From Gautieria morchelliformis (Eukaryota > Basidiomycota > Agaricomycetes > Gomphales > Gomphaceae), in contig WHVA01000182.1 of the NCBI GenBank assembly GCA_015179125.1, forward strand, positions 124,001-188,000: DNA of 64,000 bases. Direction: 5' to 3'. Below the pieces are notes generated by a model. The model searched no databases, was not told where the DNA came from, and worked only from the letters and a program-made list of their open reading frames with translations. The position numbers and the translations under genes are program-made. Shown in pieces: positions 29,505-38,945 of this stretch. Position 1 is the first letter of the stretch, and each line of letters starts with the position of its first letter.

Positions 29505-31852
29505 CTATTTTGATCGACGGTCGTGCTATGGGCTTTGTCTTTTTGTCCGCTGATGGGTCCCTCTCTCTTTTCCTGGTGAGTCCCATCAGTCCAAACTTGT
29601 CGACGGCAAATTGGCACTTATGCATGTGTGCCCATGTCAGCGCTCCCTCATCTCTCGTCATTATGTCGGCTAGCTTGTTAAACACTTCCTGCAGGCTCTT
29701 ACCTTCCGCTAGTATCGTGGTGTCATCTACAAACCTGACTGCATCTTCCCCTCTCGCTGTGCGTACCACCTCAAGGAGGTCCCCGTTGTAGTACTGATAC
29801 GCGATCGCCGAAAGCGGACACCCCTGATCCATGCCTCTTCTGACCTCCATCATTGGTGTAGTGAAGTCGTCGAAGCTCATCGTAGTTCGCCTCCCCTCGA
29901 CTTTCCTCCTGATCCAGCTGGTATATTCTTGGGGGATCCCTCTCAGTCTCATATTGTGTATCAGCCTGTCTAATGTGATACTAGGGAACGCGCCTTTGAT
30001 GTCCAGAAAGAGAAGGCCTAGGACTTTCCCCCATCTCCACGCGTCCATCGCTGCGCTGACCGTGTAGTGTATCGCGTCAGTAGCAGTGCGGCCCGGTCTG
30101 CACCCAAAGTGGTTGCTGGGCAGCAGGCGTTTGAGTTCTGTCATCTTTACTAGGTCTTCTGCCATGCAAGACGAGAGGACCTTTCCAATTGTGTCGAGCA
30201 GCGCTATCGGGCGATACGCTCCTGGGGCTGCGTAATCTGTTTTTACTGGTTTTCGCAGTACCCGTGTGACCGAGTCTCGCCATTGATCAGGGTATGTCAC
30301 GAGAGTGAACGTGGCCCTGAACAGAGGGCCTAAGTAGCTGACCAATGTGTCTACGCACTGCTTGATTAGTACATTAGGTATTCCGCTCATGCCTGGAGCT
30401 TTAAAGGGGTTCAGCTTAGCTATTGCCCTTCGGATCTGCTCGTCGGTGATGTGGGTAAACGGGAACGCTTCTGGAGGGTACGAGCCGTCGGTCGAGGTGT
30501 TTTCATTTGTTGGGCCGAACTCCGGAAAGAACGTGCCGTAAAGCATTGTGGCTTTTTGCTCGTTGGTGCTGGCTACCCATTTGGTGCCGTCATCGTGTTT
30601 GGCTGCCACCACCGGCACTCTGGCCCTTCCACCATCCGACGGTTCAGCTGCTGCGTATTTGTGCGCTGTCCACACGGTCTTTTGGTCTATGCCCTCCAAG
30701 AAGTCCTCCCAATGTTCCCTTTTCGACTTCTCTATGGCGCTCGCGTATCTGTTTCTGGCGGTCTTGTACCTCTCGTGTGTATCGTGTGCGCCGTGCCTCC
30801 TGTTCGCATAGGATTGCCGTCCTAGCCTTCTGGTTTCTGTCCGAAGTCGCGTTAGCTCTAGTGACCACCATCGTTTCATATAAGGCGAGGGCTTAGTCTT
30901 GGGTATCAATTCCTCTACTAAATACAGGATCGCCATGGTGAGGGCTCCTAGGTTGCGATTGAATTCTCTCACGTCAGTCGGGATGGGCTCCGCGATGTCG
31001 TTTCTGAGTCTGTCCGCAAGCTCCTTGTTGAATTCTTTCCAGTCAACTTGTCGGAAGTTGGGTTTCGGCGTTTCTTCTGTCTCCGCTGTGCTCGTGTCTA
31101 ATATCGTGTCTATCGGATAGTGGTCGCTTTTTGCTGGCTGTTCTTCTGGGATTGATGTGCAGCTGATTAGCATCTCGGCCATAGATGCGGACAAGAATAC
31201 GTTGTCGGTTCGTGTTCGGTTGCCTGTAGACATCGCTGTTAGTGTGGGTATGCTTCTTGGTAGCATCATCTGTAGGTCACGCTCAACGGTGAGGTCAATC
31301 AGCAGCTGAGCTGCGTCGAGGTTGTGCCTTGTGAACAGGAGCGAGTTCCGCGTGTCATCCCACTGTGGGTGATGTCTGTTGAAGTCGCCAACCCACAGCA
31401 TTCCAGCGATGTCTTCCTGCGTGTCGTCGTTCCGCCGTGCTTGATCCTGTAAGTGCCTCCGCATGTTGTGTATGCTGTCAGCGTTCGTGCAGTCGCAATA
31501 GATGTTGTATATTATTACTGTACCTGCGCCCGTTCTGAGCTTTATCGCTGTTATGTCAGGAGTGCCCACATCCAGCGCCGTCCATTCGCTTGTCGCTATC
31601 CTTTTGCTTTACAAGGATCATCGCTCTCGTGCGCTTCTCCTTATCCAGGTAATGCGTTTTCGGGTATATCGTATACCAATGAGGGGTGGCCCTGGCGTTC
31701 CCTAGGAAGTCGATATATGGTTCTTGCAGCGCGAGGATGTCGTATTTTTCTGGGGAGCACCGTTGGAGAATGTCGGCCGTGACAGTAAGTGATTTGTTGG
31801 CATTCTGTTGTCTGACGCGCAAGTATTTTGTTTCGTTGGTGTTGTCGCTCAT
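29505..31852 (-). pseudogene. LINE ORF2, N-terminal part (endonuclease and RT)
   Basis: ATG at 31852 (MSDNTNETKYLRVRQQNANK). The AP-endonuclease motifs are LALQEPYID, VGDFNRHHPQW and SDHYPI. A frameshift near 31590-31610 separates ILVKQ from RIATSEWTALDVGTPDITA. RT motifs follow: RPIALLDTIGKVLSS, FLDIKGAFPSI, MDQGCPLSAIAYQYY and VRFVDDTTILA, the last carrying the catalytic DD. The RT is cut after RPSIKI by the hairpin element. The RT belongs to the Tad/I-like group of non-LTR elements. The ORF2 product would nick target DNA and copy the element RNA, but this copy is broken in two places. Confidence 0.93.
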
Positions 31853-32025
31853 TCCCGGTATGGGTTAATGTTGTTGTTGTAGTCGTAGTTGTCGTGGTAT
31901 TGCCGGGTTGTTTGTTCGCTTCCAATTCCATAGTCGTCAAGAGTCCTTTGCTTGGAGCCTTGTCTCTCCCATCCCCTGTCGTTGTGGCCAATCCTGGGGT
32001 TGCTCCTTCTTGATCGGTCTCGCCC

Positions 32026-33561
32026 TCACTCAAATGTGTTTCCTCTCCATGCCCCCGCCCGTTCCTGGGTGTGGAGCTGCTGCATTGTCTGCTGCCGTAT
32101 GTTGGCTTGCTTGAAGAGCTCCCCAGCATCTTCCGCTTGTCCCCCCAGCCCCTGCTGTTCCCACGTCCAGGGCTCGTCTCCAGGGAAGTACTTGTACGTG
32201 TATTCAGCATCAGTCCTCTCTACCGTCTGGCAGGCTGCCCTGAAGCTAGGACACGTGCGATCCCACGATGCGTGCCCCTGGGTGTTGCAGCTCACGCACT
32301 TGAACTGCGTCAGATCGGTCATGTCACACTCTGTCGTCTTATGGCTTTTCCCGCATGTGCCGCATGTCTCCTGTCCTTTGCATTCCGCCGCCATGGGCCT
32401 CGCATTGTATCTTTGGCATTTGAGGCAGCGGCGGGGCTCGCGTCTCATCCTCCTTGCCCACACTCGCTTCCCTGCCACTATCATCCCGTCCCTGATAGCT
32501 ATATTGGCCGCCTCGGTGGTGGCGAATCTCGCTATCAGGTGCACCGACCGTTGGCCTTCCGTTCGTCTATGGGTGGGCTTTATCCATCGAGTCGCCACGA
32601 GGCTGTCAGCCGGTATTTTGGAATCTCGTTCAATTTTCCTGTGTTCTGCTAGAGCTTCAGGTGAGTGGTTGATCGGTACATACTCCACAAGCACGGATAC
32701 TGCTCTGTCTTTCACCACGGATGTGCCGCTGAACTTCTCTATGAACGCCTCCCTATGCGCTTGGATCCACTTCGCTCCTTGCGGCTTGCTGAGATCTAGT
32801 ACGACTCCCCCGTTCGTTAGTATTTTGGCCCCGATGAAAATTACCTCTGTGTCTCCTTTGAGTTCCCCGAGTGGGGCCACGGCTTCGTTAGCCTTGGTAA
32901 CTATCTCCCACTCTGATAGTGTTGCTAACGCGTTTTGTTCCGCGCTGGGCTCCTTGTCAATCAGCACTTGGCACTCCCTTGCTTTTGCTTTTGCTAGGTT
33001 GCTTGGGTGGGATAGTGGGACGTTGCCCCGTAGGGCCGCCGCATACGTTGTGCCTGCCGTTGTTGCCCCTCCTGCACCTTCCTCTCGCATGCGGTGTGCC
33101 TCGCTCGCCTCTCCCACCACCTTCTGTGCCTGCTCTGCCGTTGTCCTCAGCATCACCATAGCTTCCTTGGCGGTGTTGGCCGCGTCGCTTAGCCTGTCGA
33201 AGACAGCGGCCAGACTCTTTTCGACATACTGCACCGTTGTGTCCGCCGTGCTTTTTGCTGCGCTGTCCATTAGGACCATCACGACCGCCCTTGCCCCTTC
33301 CTGTACCAGCTTCACGCATGGGCTGTGTGCTATGGACAGCAAAACATAGCCAATCTGTTCGAGCGATGGCGTGTCGTCTTTGGGAAGGAAGCCGTTCCTG
33401 TCGAGGAATGCTCGTGCATTTTCTTTGCTCCGTATGGATGAGCTAGGGTCCATAAGCAGTTCCGCCTTGCTCCTTGAGTGAGCAGGTTGGTTCGATGCTC
33501 TGGTTTGGGTCCCCTGGCCTTGTGACGTGGCAGGCATCGCCGGGTCTGTGGTACTCGGCAT
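32026..33561 (-). CDS. LINE ORF1 protein with zinc knuckles
   Basis: The start is the ATG at 33561 (MPSTTDPAMPATSQGQGTQ); 511 residues, intact. The N-terminal half is Ala/Glu-rich and probably helical (VVMVLMDSAAKSTADTTVQ). The C-terminal third has gag-like knuckles in a row: CLKCQRYNARPMAAEC, CGTCGKSHKTTEC and CVSCNTQGHASWDRTC. ORF1 proteins of this type bind the element RNA and accompany it to the nucleus. The ORF1 stop (32026) lies 174 bases before the ORF2 start. Confidence 0.88.
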   Translation of the reverse strand: MPSTTDPAMPATSQGQGTQTRASNQPAHSRSKAELLMDPSSSIRSKENARAFLDRNGFLPKDDTPSLEQIGYVLLSIAHSPCVKLVQEGARAVVMVLMDSAAKSTADTTVQYVEKSLAAVFDRLSDAANTAKEAMVMLRTTAEQAQKVVGEASEAHRMREEGAGGATTAGTTYAAALRGNVPLSHPSNLAKAKARECQVLIDKEPSAEQNALATLSEWEIVTKANEAVAPLGELKGDTEVIFIGAKILTNGGVVLDLSKPQGAKWIQAHREAFIEKFSGTSVVKDRAVSVLVEYVPINHSPEALAEHRKIERDSKIPADSLVATRWIKPTHRRTEGQRSVHLIARFATTEAANIAIRDGMIVAGKRVWARRMRREPRRCLKCQRYNARPMAAECKGQETCGTCGKSHKTTECDMTDLTQFKCVSCNTQGHASWDRTCPSFRAACQTVERTDAEYTYKYFPGDEPWTWEQQGLGGQAEDAGELFKQANIRQQTMQQLHTQERAGAWRGNTFE

Positions 33562-33706
33562 GGTCTTTTTGTTTTCTTCTTTTTGGAGAAGCTTGTCTAC
33601 TCTGTACGACAATCGCTAGATGGTCTCTAGCTATCGCTTTATGTAGTGTGTGTGCGAGAAAATGAGTTTGGAGTATTTTGGTGGATGTGGTTAGCGTGAG
33701 AAAGTT

Positions 33707-33719
33707 CGCTTTTGGGGTT
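33707..33719. other. LINE target-site duplication, right copy
   Basis: CGCTTTTGGGGTT, identical to 25029-25041. Confidence 0.92.
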
Positions 33720-34121
33720 GATACCTGAGCACTGGATGTTGGAACAGTACTGTGATCTCATATATATAAGGATGGGATAGATCGCGTGGGTTAGATGCTT
33801 ACTTGCGGTGATGCACATGTTATAAGCTTTGCCCAGGCAGTGCACAGAGATCACTTACTGCAAGGCACGACATGATATGTACCCTTGTTGCCTCTGAGAC
33901 ACGGACGTCGAGACACAGTCCAGGTGTACTTACGAAGACGTTCGAGTACCTACGGAGCCAAATCGACGGGCGCTCCACCTAGACGCCGTGAACACGTGGG
34001 AGAAGGTGCAGGCTTCGATGTGCCATGTCTTCGATGACAGTCCGAAGTACGCAGTGCCATCAGGCCCCTCTCGTCGTCTTTTGCCGCCTACCACCCACCT
34101 CGAACATCGCGAACAATGAAC
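33720..34121 (+). promoter_or_regulatory. Orphan NLR upstream block and start codon (copy 4), right of the LINE
   Basis: Continues the upstream region that stops at 25041. It is co-linear with 56265-56653: GATACCTGAGCACTG, ACTTGCGGTGATGCACATGTT, TTTGCCCAGGC, GAGACACGGAC, CGACGGGCGCT and CCACCCACCTCGAACA precede the ATG at 34116. Only ATGAAC of the first exon (ATGAACAACG in the other copies) remains; from 34122 the sequence is a copia LTR. No NLR body follows in this part of the window. Confidence 0.85.
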
Positions 34122-34424
34122 TGTTGAGATTGGAGGACAAGCGGGGGTAAGCGGAGAACGCAGGGACGCGTCCGAGGCGCGGACGCGTAGTTAGGGAGCC
34201 ACGGTCATACTCAACCGTGGCAGTATATTACTCGCATTTTAGTTAGTAGTACCTCAGTGAATTGCCCATTCACTGAGGTACGTGCCATTCGTGTATCCTG
34301 AGACGTACGGTAGCTTACACTATGTCTGTAGCTCCTTTGTCTCTAGGTATAGTAGTAATAGATGCCCAGTGAATTGCCCATTCACTGAGCTCCTTCGTCT
34401 CTAGACACTGCGCTAATTGCAACA
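34122..34424 (+). repeat. 5' LTR of copia element 2
   Basis: 303 bp bounded by TGTTG and CAACA, followed by GGTTATGGGCCCC as in copia element 1. It contains two hairpins with CAGTGAA-TTGCCCA-TTCACTG cores (34252-34278 and 34367-34387) and a partial internal duplication of GCTCCTTYGTCTCTAG. No second LTR is present nearby. Confidence 0.8.
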
Positions 34425-34437
34425 GGTTATGGGCCCC
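34425..34437 (+). other. Primer binding site of copia element 2
   Basis: GGTTATGGGCCCC directly after the LTR, shared with element 1. Confidence 0.65.
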
Positions 34438-34449
34438 GCAGAGCCCACG

Positions 34450-34967
34450 ATGTCTACCGCAACCTCTAAGTCGTTCGTTGTCCCGAAGCTGGCCAGGGAC
34501 AGCACGAACTGGGTCACCTGGAAAAGTCAGACATTAGCAACCCTGTCGGCGACCCGTGGTGCCAAAAGCCACCTGGACGGGACCGCCAGGATCCCCCCCT
34601 CGATCCCCACCTACCCCAGCGGTCACACACTAATGGAGAAGGAGGAGGAGGACCTGGACGCTTTGGAAAAGCACTGGGACGATTACAATCAGCGGGAGGC
34701 CACGATCATGGCCCAGGTATTTACCACGGTCCCTGACAGCCTCCTCATCGAGATCCGAAACCTCCCTACAGCCAAGGAGGTGTGGGACGCTGTGTGTGCG
34801 AAGCACGAAACCAGGGCACTCACCATTATGGTGGATATGCGGCGCCGGATGTACGAAATGAAGTGCGAGGACGAGTCGAATGTCCATATGCACTTGGAAG
34901 CACTCATGAGGACGCAGGAACAGCTGGCAGGGATGAACGCCTATGACCATATCCTGGCCTGCTAGGT
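34450..34967 (+). pseudogene. Copia element 2 gag, truncated
   Basis: ATG at 34450, MSTATSKSFVVPKLARDSTN then WVTWKSQTLATL, followed by a capsid of the UBN2/gag-polypeptide type (WDDYNQREATIMAQVF, LPTAKEVWDAVCAKHE, MKCEDESNVHMHLEAL). It ends after about 171 residues at DHILAC, before any zinc knuckle. No protease, integrase or RT follows; the sequence changes at about 34965-34990 to a GH9 fragment on the other strand. Confidence 0.85.
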
Positions 34968-34984
34968 TCAAGGTGCAAGCTTGT

Positions 34985-35540
34985 CAAACTGCGCAAAGTT
35001 CTGAAAAGCACAAAGCATCAGCTCACACAATACGGTATAGAAGGTTTGGCACGTCCCATGCACTTGATATGCAGTCGCCTTGTCGGGACTGGACGCCATG
35101 GGTGCGTAGCGTGCCATGAGCATTGCGACATTGAGTGCAGGATTAAGACTTGCTGAGTCTGAGTCACCGCCATACCATAGGCGTCCGCCTGCAGGACCCC
35201 CAACTGATATCAGCGACAATCCCAAGCTAAGGAATCGAAGGGTAAGCAAAGACATCACCTTCTGTTAACAACCCATGTCCTTTTCCACTAATGATCTGAT
35301 CAAAGTATCGTTCCGCCTTGACAGTCCATGAAGATCTATTGTGACCCGTGGCGAAGTCGGGACGCACGAGTGCAGCCTGCGCCGAGCACGTACCGTGTCC
35401 AGAAGAACTGGTCCCCGTGCAGGCTACTATTTTTCGTATGTCCTTATCCCTCACCTGAGCATCCCCCATGTATTGAAGATGGCATTTAACTTGCTAACTG
35501 TAGGCTTCTAAGGCCTGCTCACATTCTTCAAAAATAACTT
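34985..35540 (-). pseudogene. GH9 endoglucanase-like gene fragment
   Basis: Three minus-strand exons read TVKAERYFDQIISGKGHGLL, then GGRLWYGGDSDSASLNPALN and VAMLMARYAPMASSPDKATA, then NFAQ. They are joined by introns with GT...CAG ends (about 35210-35264 and 35000-35064). The motif series AERYFD-GDSDSASLNPALN-ARYAPMASS...YxxFAQ is that of the C-terminal half of glycoside hydrolase family 9 (secreted cellulases). The family would continue with a DYxLGxNPM-like segment after FAQ, but the sequence diverges there and meets the end of the truncated copia gag. The upstream catalytic part is not found to the right of 35540. I recognised this by motif memory only. Confidence 0.55.
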
Positions 35541-35924
35541 TGTTATACACGGACGGGTTTTCCGAGCCTTCTCTGCGAAGGATCACAGTGTCTTCTTGTT
35601 CGAGCTCCCCTCTCTTCTGAGGGTGGGAGGTAGGAGGGTGTACGTGAGGAAGGAACACCTAGAGGTGAGCACCCGCGGTGACGGCCATGAATACACGGCA
35701 CGTTGAGATGGCACATTTATCATGCACAGGGTGGACATGAGGGCCGCGCTTGTATGCACGCAGACCGGCAGCTTTTTTTAGTACCGTAGGAATCTTTGCT
35801 ATGTCAGTCACCATATACTCTGCTGTGAAACGGAAGGAAAAAAAAAAAACTGAGATGAAAAATGCATCCGACAATTTGCATCTACGCTACGCTACGGTTA
35901 CCACGCCTCTCTCGCCTCCAAACC
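35541..35924. other. Intergenic, nothing recognised
   Basis: Short stretch before the recombinase gene, presumably holding its promoter. A run of ten A lies near 35841. No other feature supported. Confidence 0.45.
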
Positions 35925-38176
35925 ATGCCTATTTCTAAATCTGCTGGTCCGAAGGGAAGGAAGGCACCAGTGGCAGCAGTAAGTCTTGCTGGGCTAGCCG
36001 CAGACAAAGAAGCGTCCTCCAAGAAGTTCGGCAAGGCACCAGCTACGACAGAAAAGTATGGACAACGCCAGCAACAGGGTTTTAAATGGCTCAATGACTT
36101 AATGGCTGCGGAAGCCAGAACACAGCAGCCTCTGGGGTGTCCCAGTCAGGGGAGTTTGCAGGATGCGAGCACAATGTTTAGCCTTGAGGTTCTCGCGCAT
36201 GCGTTTGATAAAATACCTACGCAGGCATCTCCCTGGGTTCTGGCCCTCTTTATTGCCTCAAAGTGCTTTGGAGACAATGCTTGTGGCCCTGCCACCGCCT
36301 GGCAGATTTATTCAGCCTTCAAAATGATGTGGTACCACGCGTGGGTGTTTTGCTTCGATCAGATATTCCTTTTTGGGTAATACTAATGCCTCTGATATAT
36401 ACATAGTGACCCAAACGGGAAATACCAGGGGCGCTGGAGGTGGGATGAAGAACGGCATTGTGGCCATGGTAATCCCACTCAATCGACCGAGGTGGATGAC
36501 ATAATCACGGCGGTGAAGAATAGAGATGGTGCCGAGGGGACACGCTTCCACTCCTGTGCGATGAAACTGGAATACATGGATTGGATCATGGAGTGGTCCA
36601 GTACACAGTGTCCTTCTACAATACTACGGGAATTAGGTCGCCTCCACGGTGAAGAGTACCACCTCCGCTTGCCTAAAGCAACGAAGCACTATTTCATGCG
36701 TGTGTTTGCAGCAAGTGGCTGGACTATCTGGACGAGGTGAGTATGCCGATTGTGTATCCTGTATGCAATGCACTAATCTACTTTTAATGAATTTTGAACT
36801 TGCAAAGCTCCAATACAAGCATATTATTGAAGATGCTTGGATGGATGATAGGTACAGGTTCCGGCACTTGGTTGTCATTCTGGAGCATCGGAAAGGTTGG
36901 CAAAACAAGCTAAGTAAAGAGATCAATCTACAGGGTTGGTGCCGGTGCAAATCTTTCACTTTTAGCTAATTTATTTGCTTACAGGACATCGGTACGAAAT
37001 ACATTCACAGCGTGAGATGCCTTCGGTTGACATGGAATATCACCTGCGTGAGTGGCTGGTATTCCTTCGTGCATTTGTATATGGTCGTGACCTCGAAGAC
37101 GGTGACTACATATTTCCATCTGTGAACACGAAGGGTCTCACACAGCCTGGCACGGCTATCTCACACGACACCATTCAGAAGTGGCTTGACGAGTTTGTGA
37201 CTGGTGCCGGTATCAAGCTCGGGCGTGGTCGGTTGACTACGCACTGCTTCCGCCGGGGTGGTGCGCAGTATCGTTTCATGCACGCACCGGTAGGGAAACG
37301 ATGGAGCCTGGCCACCATCCGCTGGTGGGGCGGATGGGCCGAGGGTGAACATGTGAACTTCATGCTTAAAACAAAAGAAGGAGCTTACTATAACGGCTGA
37401 CAGCGCGACAATCTTATCCGTTACCTGCTAGATGAGTTATACTACTACGAAGATGGCCACGGTGACGCCCTTCGGCCAATCTCCACAGAGGCGGACAAGT
37501 CCTTCTTAGGTGAACATACGGAGATCCGGCCGGCTACAAAACAGGAAACCCAAGCCATCATTAGCACACAGCTTGAAAACGTAACAGCAAGGATAGTCGA
37601 GGCTTACCACTCGCACCCTCGGTTTGGACTGACGACCTTTGGAGCGCCTTCACGGCCTCGGTGCGGTGAACATAACCCTACTGCAGGGCCAGCTCCTTGT
37701 GCCATGGAGGCTACAAGTCTAACGCTCGTACCTACCTCCCAAACCGGCACCGATCCTCCACGTGACCTTCGCATCCCACCACTACCTAAAACGGGGCCCA
37801 TGAATGCCCGCTGGAAGCAAGCCGTGCGTGACTGGCAAGAGCGGGACCTTTCCCGAGGCCATTCCGTCGCCCTCAAGGACTGGCATCCGACCTGGTACAG
37901 CGGAGCGAACCGAGAGGCTTTCGGCGTGCAGTATGGAAAACGGAAGCTGATAGCACTCGAGTTTTTAGACAGGTGAGAGCATGCAGTTCTGTCTGTAGCA
38001 TAAAGGGCTGACAGAGTACGACCGACCATAGCTGCAAGGGAGACGAAGCCGAATTCCTGCGCAAATGGCCGGTAGCAGACTCTGGCGGCCCAACCAAGCT
38101 GCTCAAGGCGATCCATCGCGCGCGAATCGAGTCCGGCTCTGCGAAGCGTCGCAGGACTAAGGAACCTAAGGAATGA
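35925..38176 (+). pseudogene. Crypton-type tyrosine recombinase, one in-frame stop
   Basis: ATG at 35925 (MPISKSAGPKGRKAPVAAVS). Exons are joined by short introns near 36331-36405, 36737-36805, 36934-36984 and 37974-38030. N-terminal core-binding-like blocks: FIASKCFGDNACGPATAWQI, VDDIITAVKNRDGAEGTRFH and SGWTIWTR. Catalytic region: LVVILEHRKGWQNKL, THCFRRGGAQYRFM and WSLATIRWWGGWAEG, which carry Arg/His/Arg/Trp positions of phage-integrase-fold recombinases. TGA at 37398-37400 then splits YYNG from QRDNLIRYLLDELYYYEDG, and the same frame stays open through the C-terminus to the stop at 38176 (RRRTKEPKE). Such proteins are numerous in Agaricomycetes and are thought to be Crypton-derived. The stop removes the segment where the nucleophilic Tyr is expected, so the gene is probably inactive unless a splice bypasses the TGA. 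Confidence 0.72.
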
Positions 38177-38339
38177 CGTCCCGTCGTTGGCCAGAGCGAA
38201 GGAGCGAAAGCATACGAGAGGAGCACAGGGAGGACAGCAGAGAATTCACCGGCGCGGTTTTTTTGAGTTATACTTAAGACTTTCAAGAAAAAAATCTGTA
38301 TATTTGTTCCTTTATGATAGTATACAGATGAGGACACAC

Positions 38340-38945
38340 ACACAGAGAGGCCGGCCCAAAGGAGGGCCTACGATCGTCTCGTAGATCCTCGGCGCGGTCA
38401 AGCAAGAAGGAGAGTGGGCGGCGGCGGCAGGGGGCGGACAGTCACGGTCTACTCGCCCCGTAATTCGGACACGCGACCCTGGAACAGAGAGAGGGACCGG
38501 CCAAAAAGGCAAGGGTCCTATGATCTGATCGCCTCGCTCAGCGCGGTCAGGCAGGCAGAAGAGGTCCTCAGAGCCGGGGGGGAACGCACCGTCATGCGCA
38601 CCGTCCTCCCATCGCTGGGGATCTGCACGCCCCACCCTGCTTGACCGCGCTGAGGACCTACGAGGCGATCGTAGGTCCTCCCTTTTGGGCCGGCCCCTCT
38701 CTCTCTCTCTGTCGCAGGGTCGCGCGTCCGGCGGGTTAACAAGCCCGAGGGGACGGTGCGCGTGACCGTGCGAGACGCGCGAACCCCACGGCCGTCCCCC
38801 CTGCCTGCTTTGACCGCGGGCGATCCTAGGTGCTCAAGGTGCTGCTCAAAAGGATCGAGAGCGAGAGCGCGCGTGCACGTCGTGCACGTGACCGTAGCCG
38901 TCGCCCGGTAGCTCGGCGCGCTGCCGGGCGCGCGCCGAGTTTGGA
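38340..38945. repeat. Inverted-repeat and hairpin cluster after the recombinase gene
   Basis: Arms at 38467-38555 and 38638-38729 are imperfect reverse complements of about 90 bp (GGACACGCGACCCTGG... against ...CAGGGTCGCGCGTCC; GCGCGGTCAGGCAGG against CCTGCTTGACCGCGC). A third partial copy lies at 38344-38410 in the same orientation as the left arm. Smaller stems are GAGGACCTACG/CGTAGGTCCTC (38652-38680), GTGCACG-T-CGTGCAC (about 38873) and CTCGGCGCG/CGCGCCGAG (38911-38940). No coding role seen. Confidence 0.75.

Larger units (their letters stand above)
25042..33706 (-). mobile_element. LINE copy B (Tad/I-like), near full length, itself interrupted
   Basis: Minus-strand non-LTR element with 5' end at 33706 and an oligo(T) run (poly-A tail on its own strand) at 25042-25055. 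It is flanked by the 13-bp duplication CGCTTTTGGGGTT. It carries ORF1 (33561-32026) and ORF2 (31852-25253) with AP endonuclease, RT, RNase H and a C-terminal zinc motif. Without the 2626-bp insertion at 26879-29504 it is about 6.0 kb. ORF2 has one frameshift in the endonuclease (about 31590-31610) besides the insertion. It interrupts the upstream region of an NLR gene. Confidence 0.95.
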
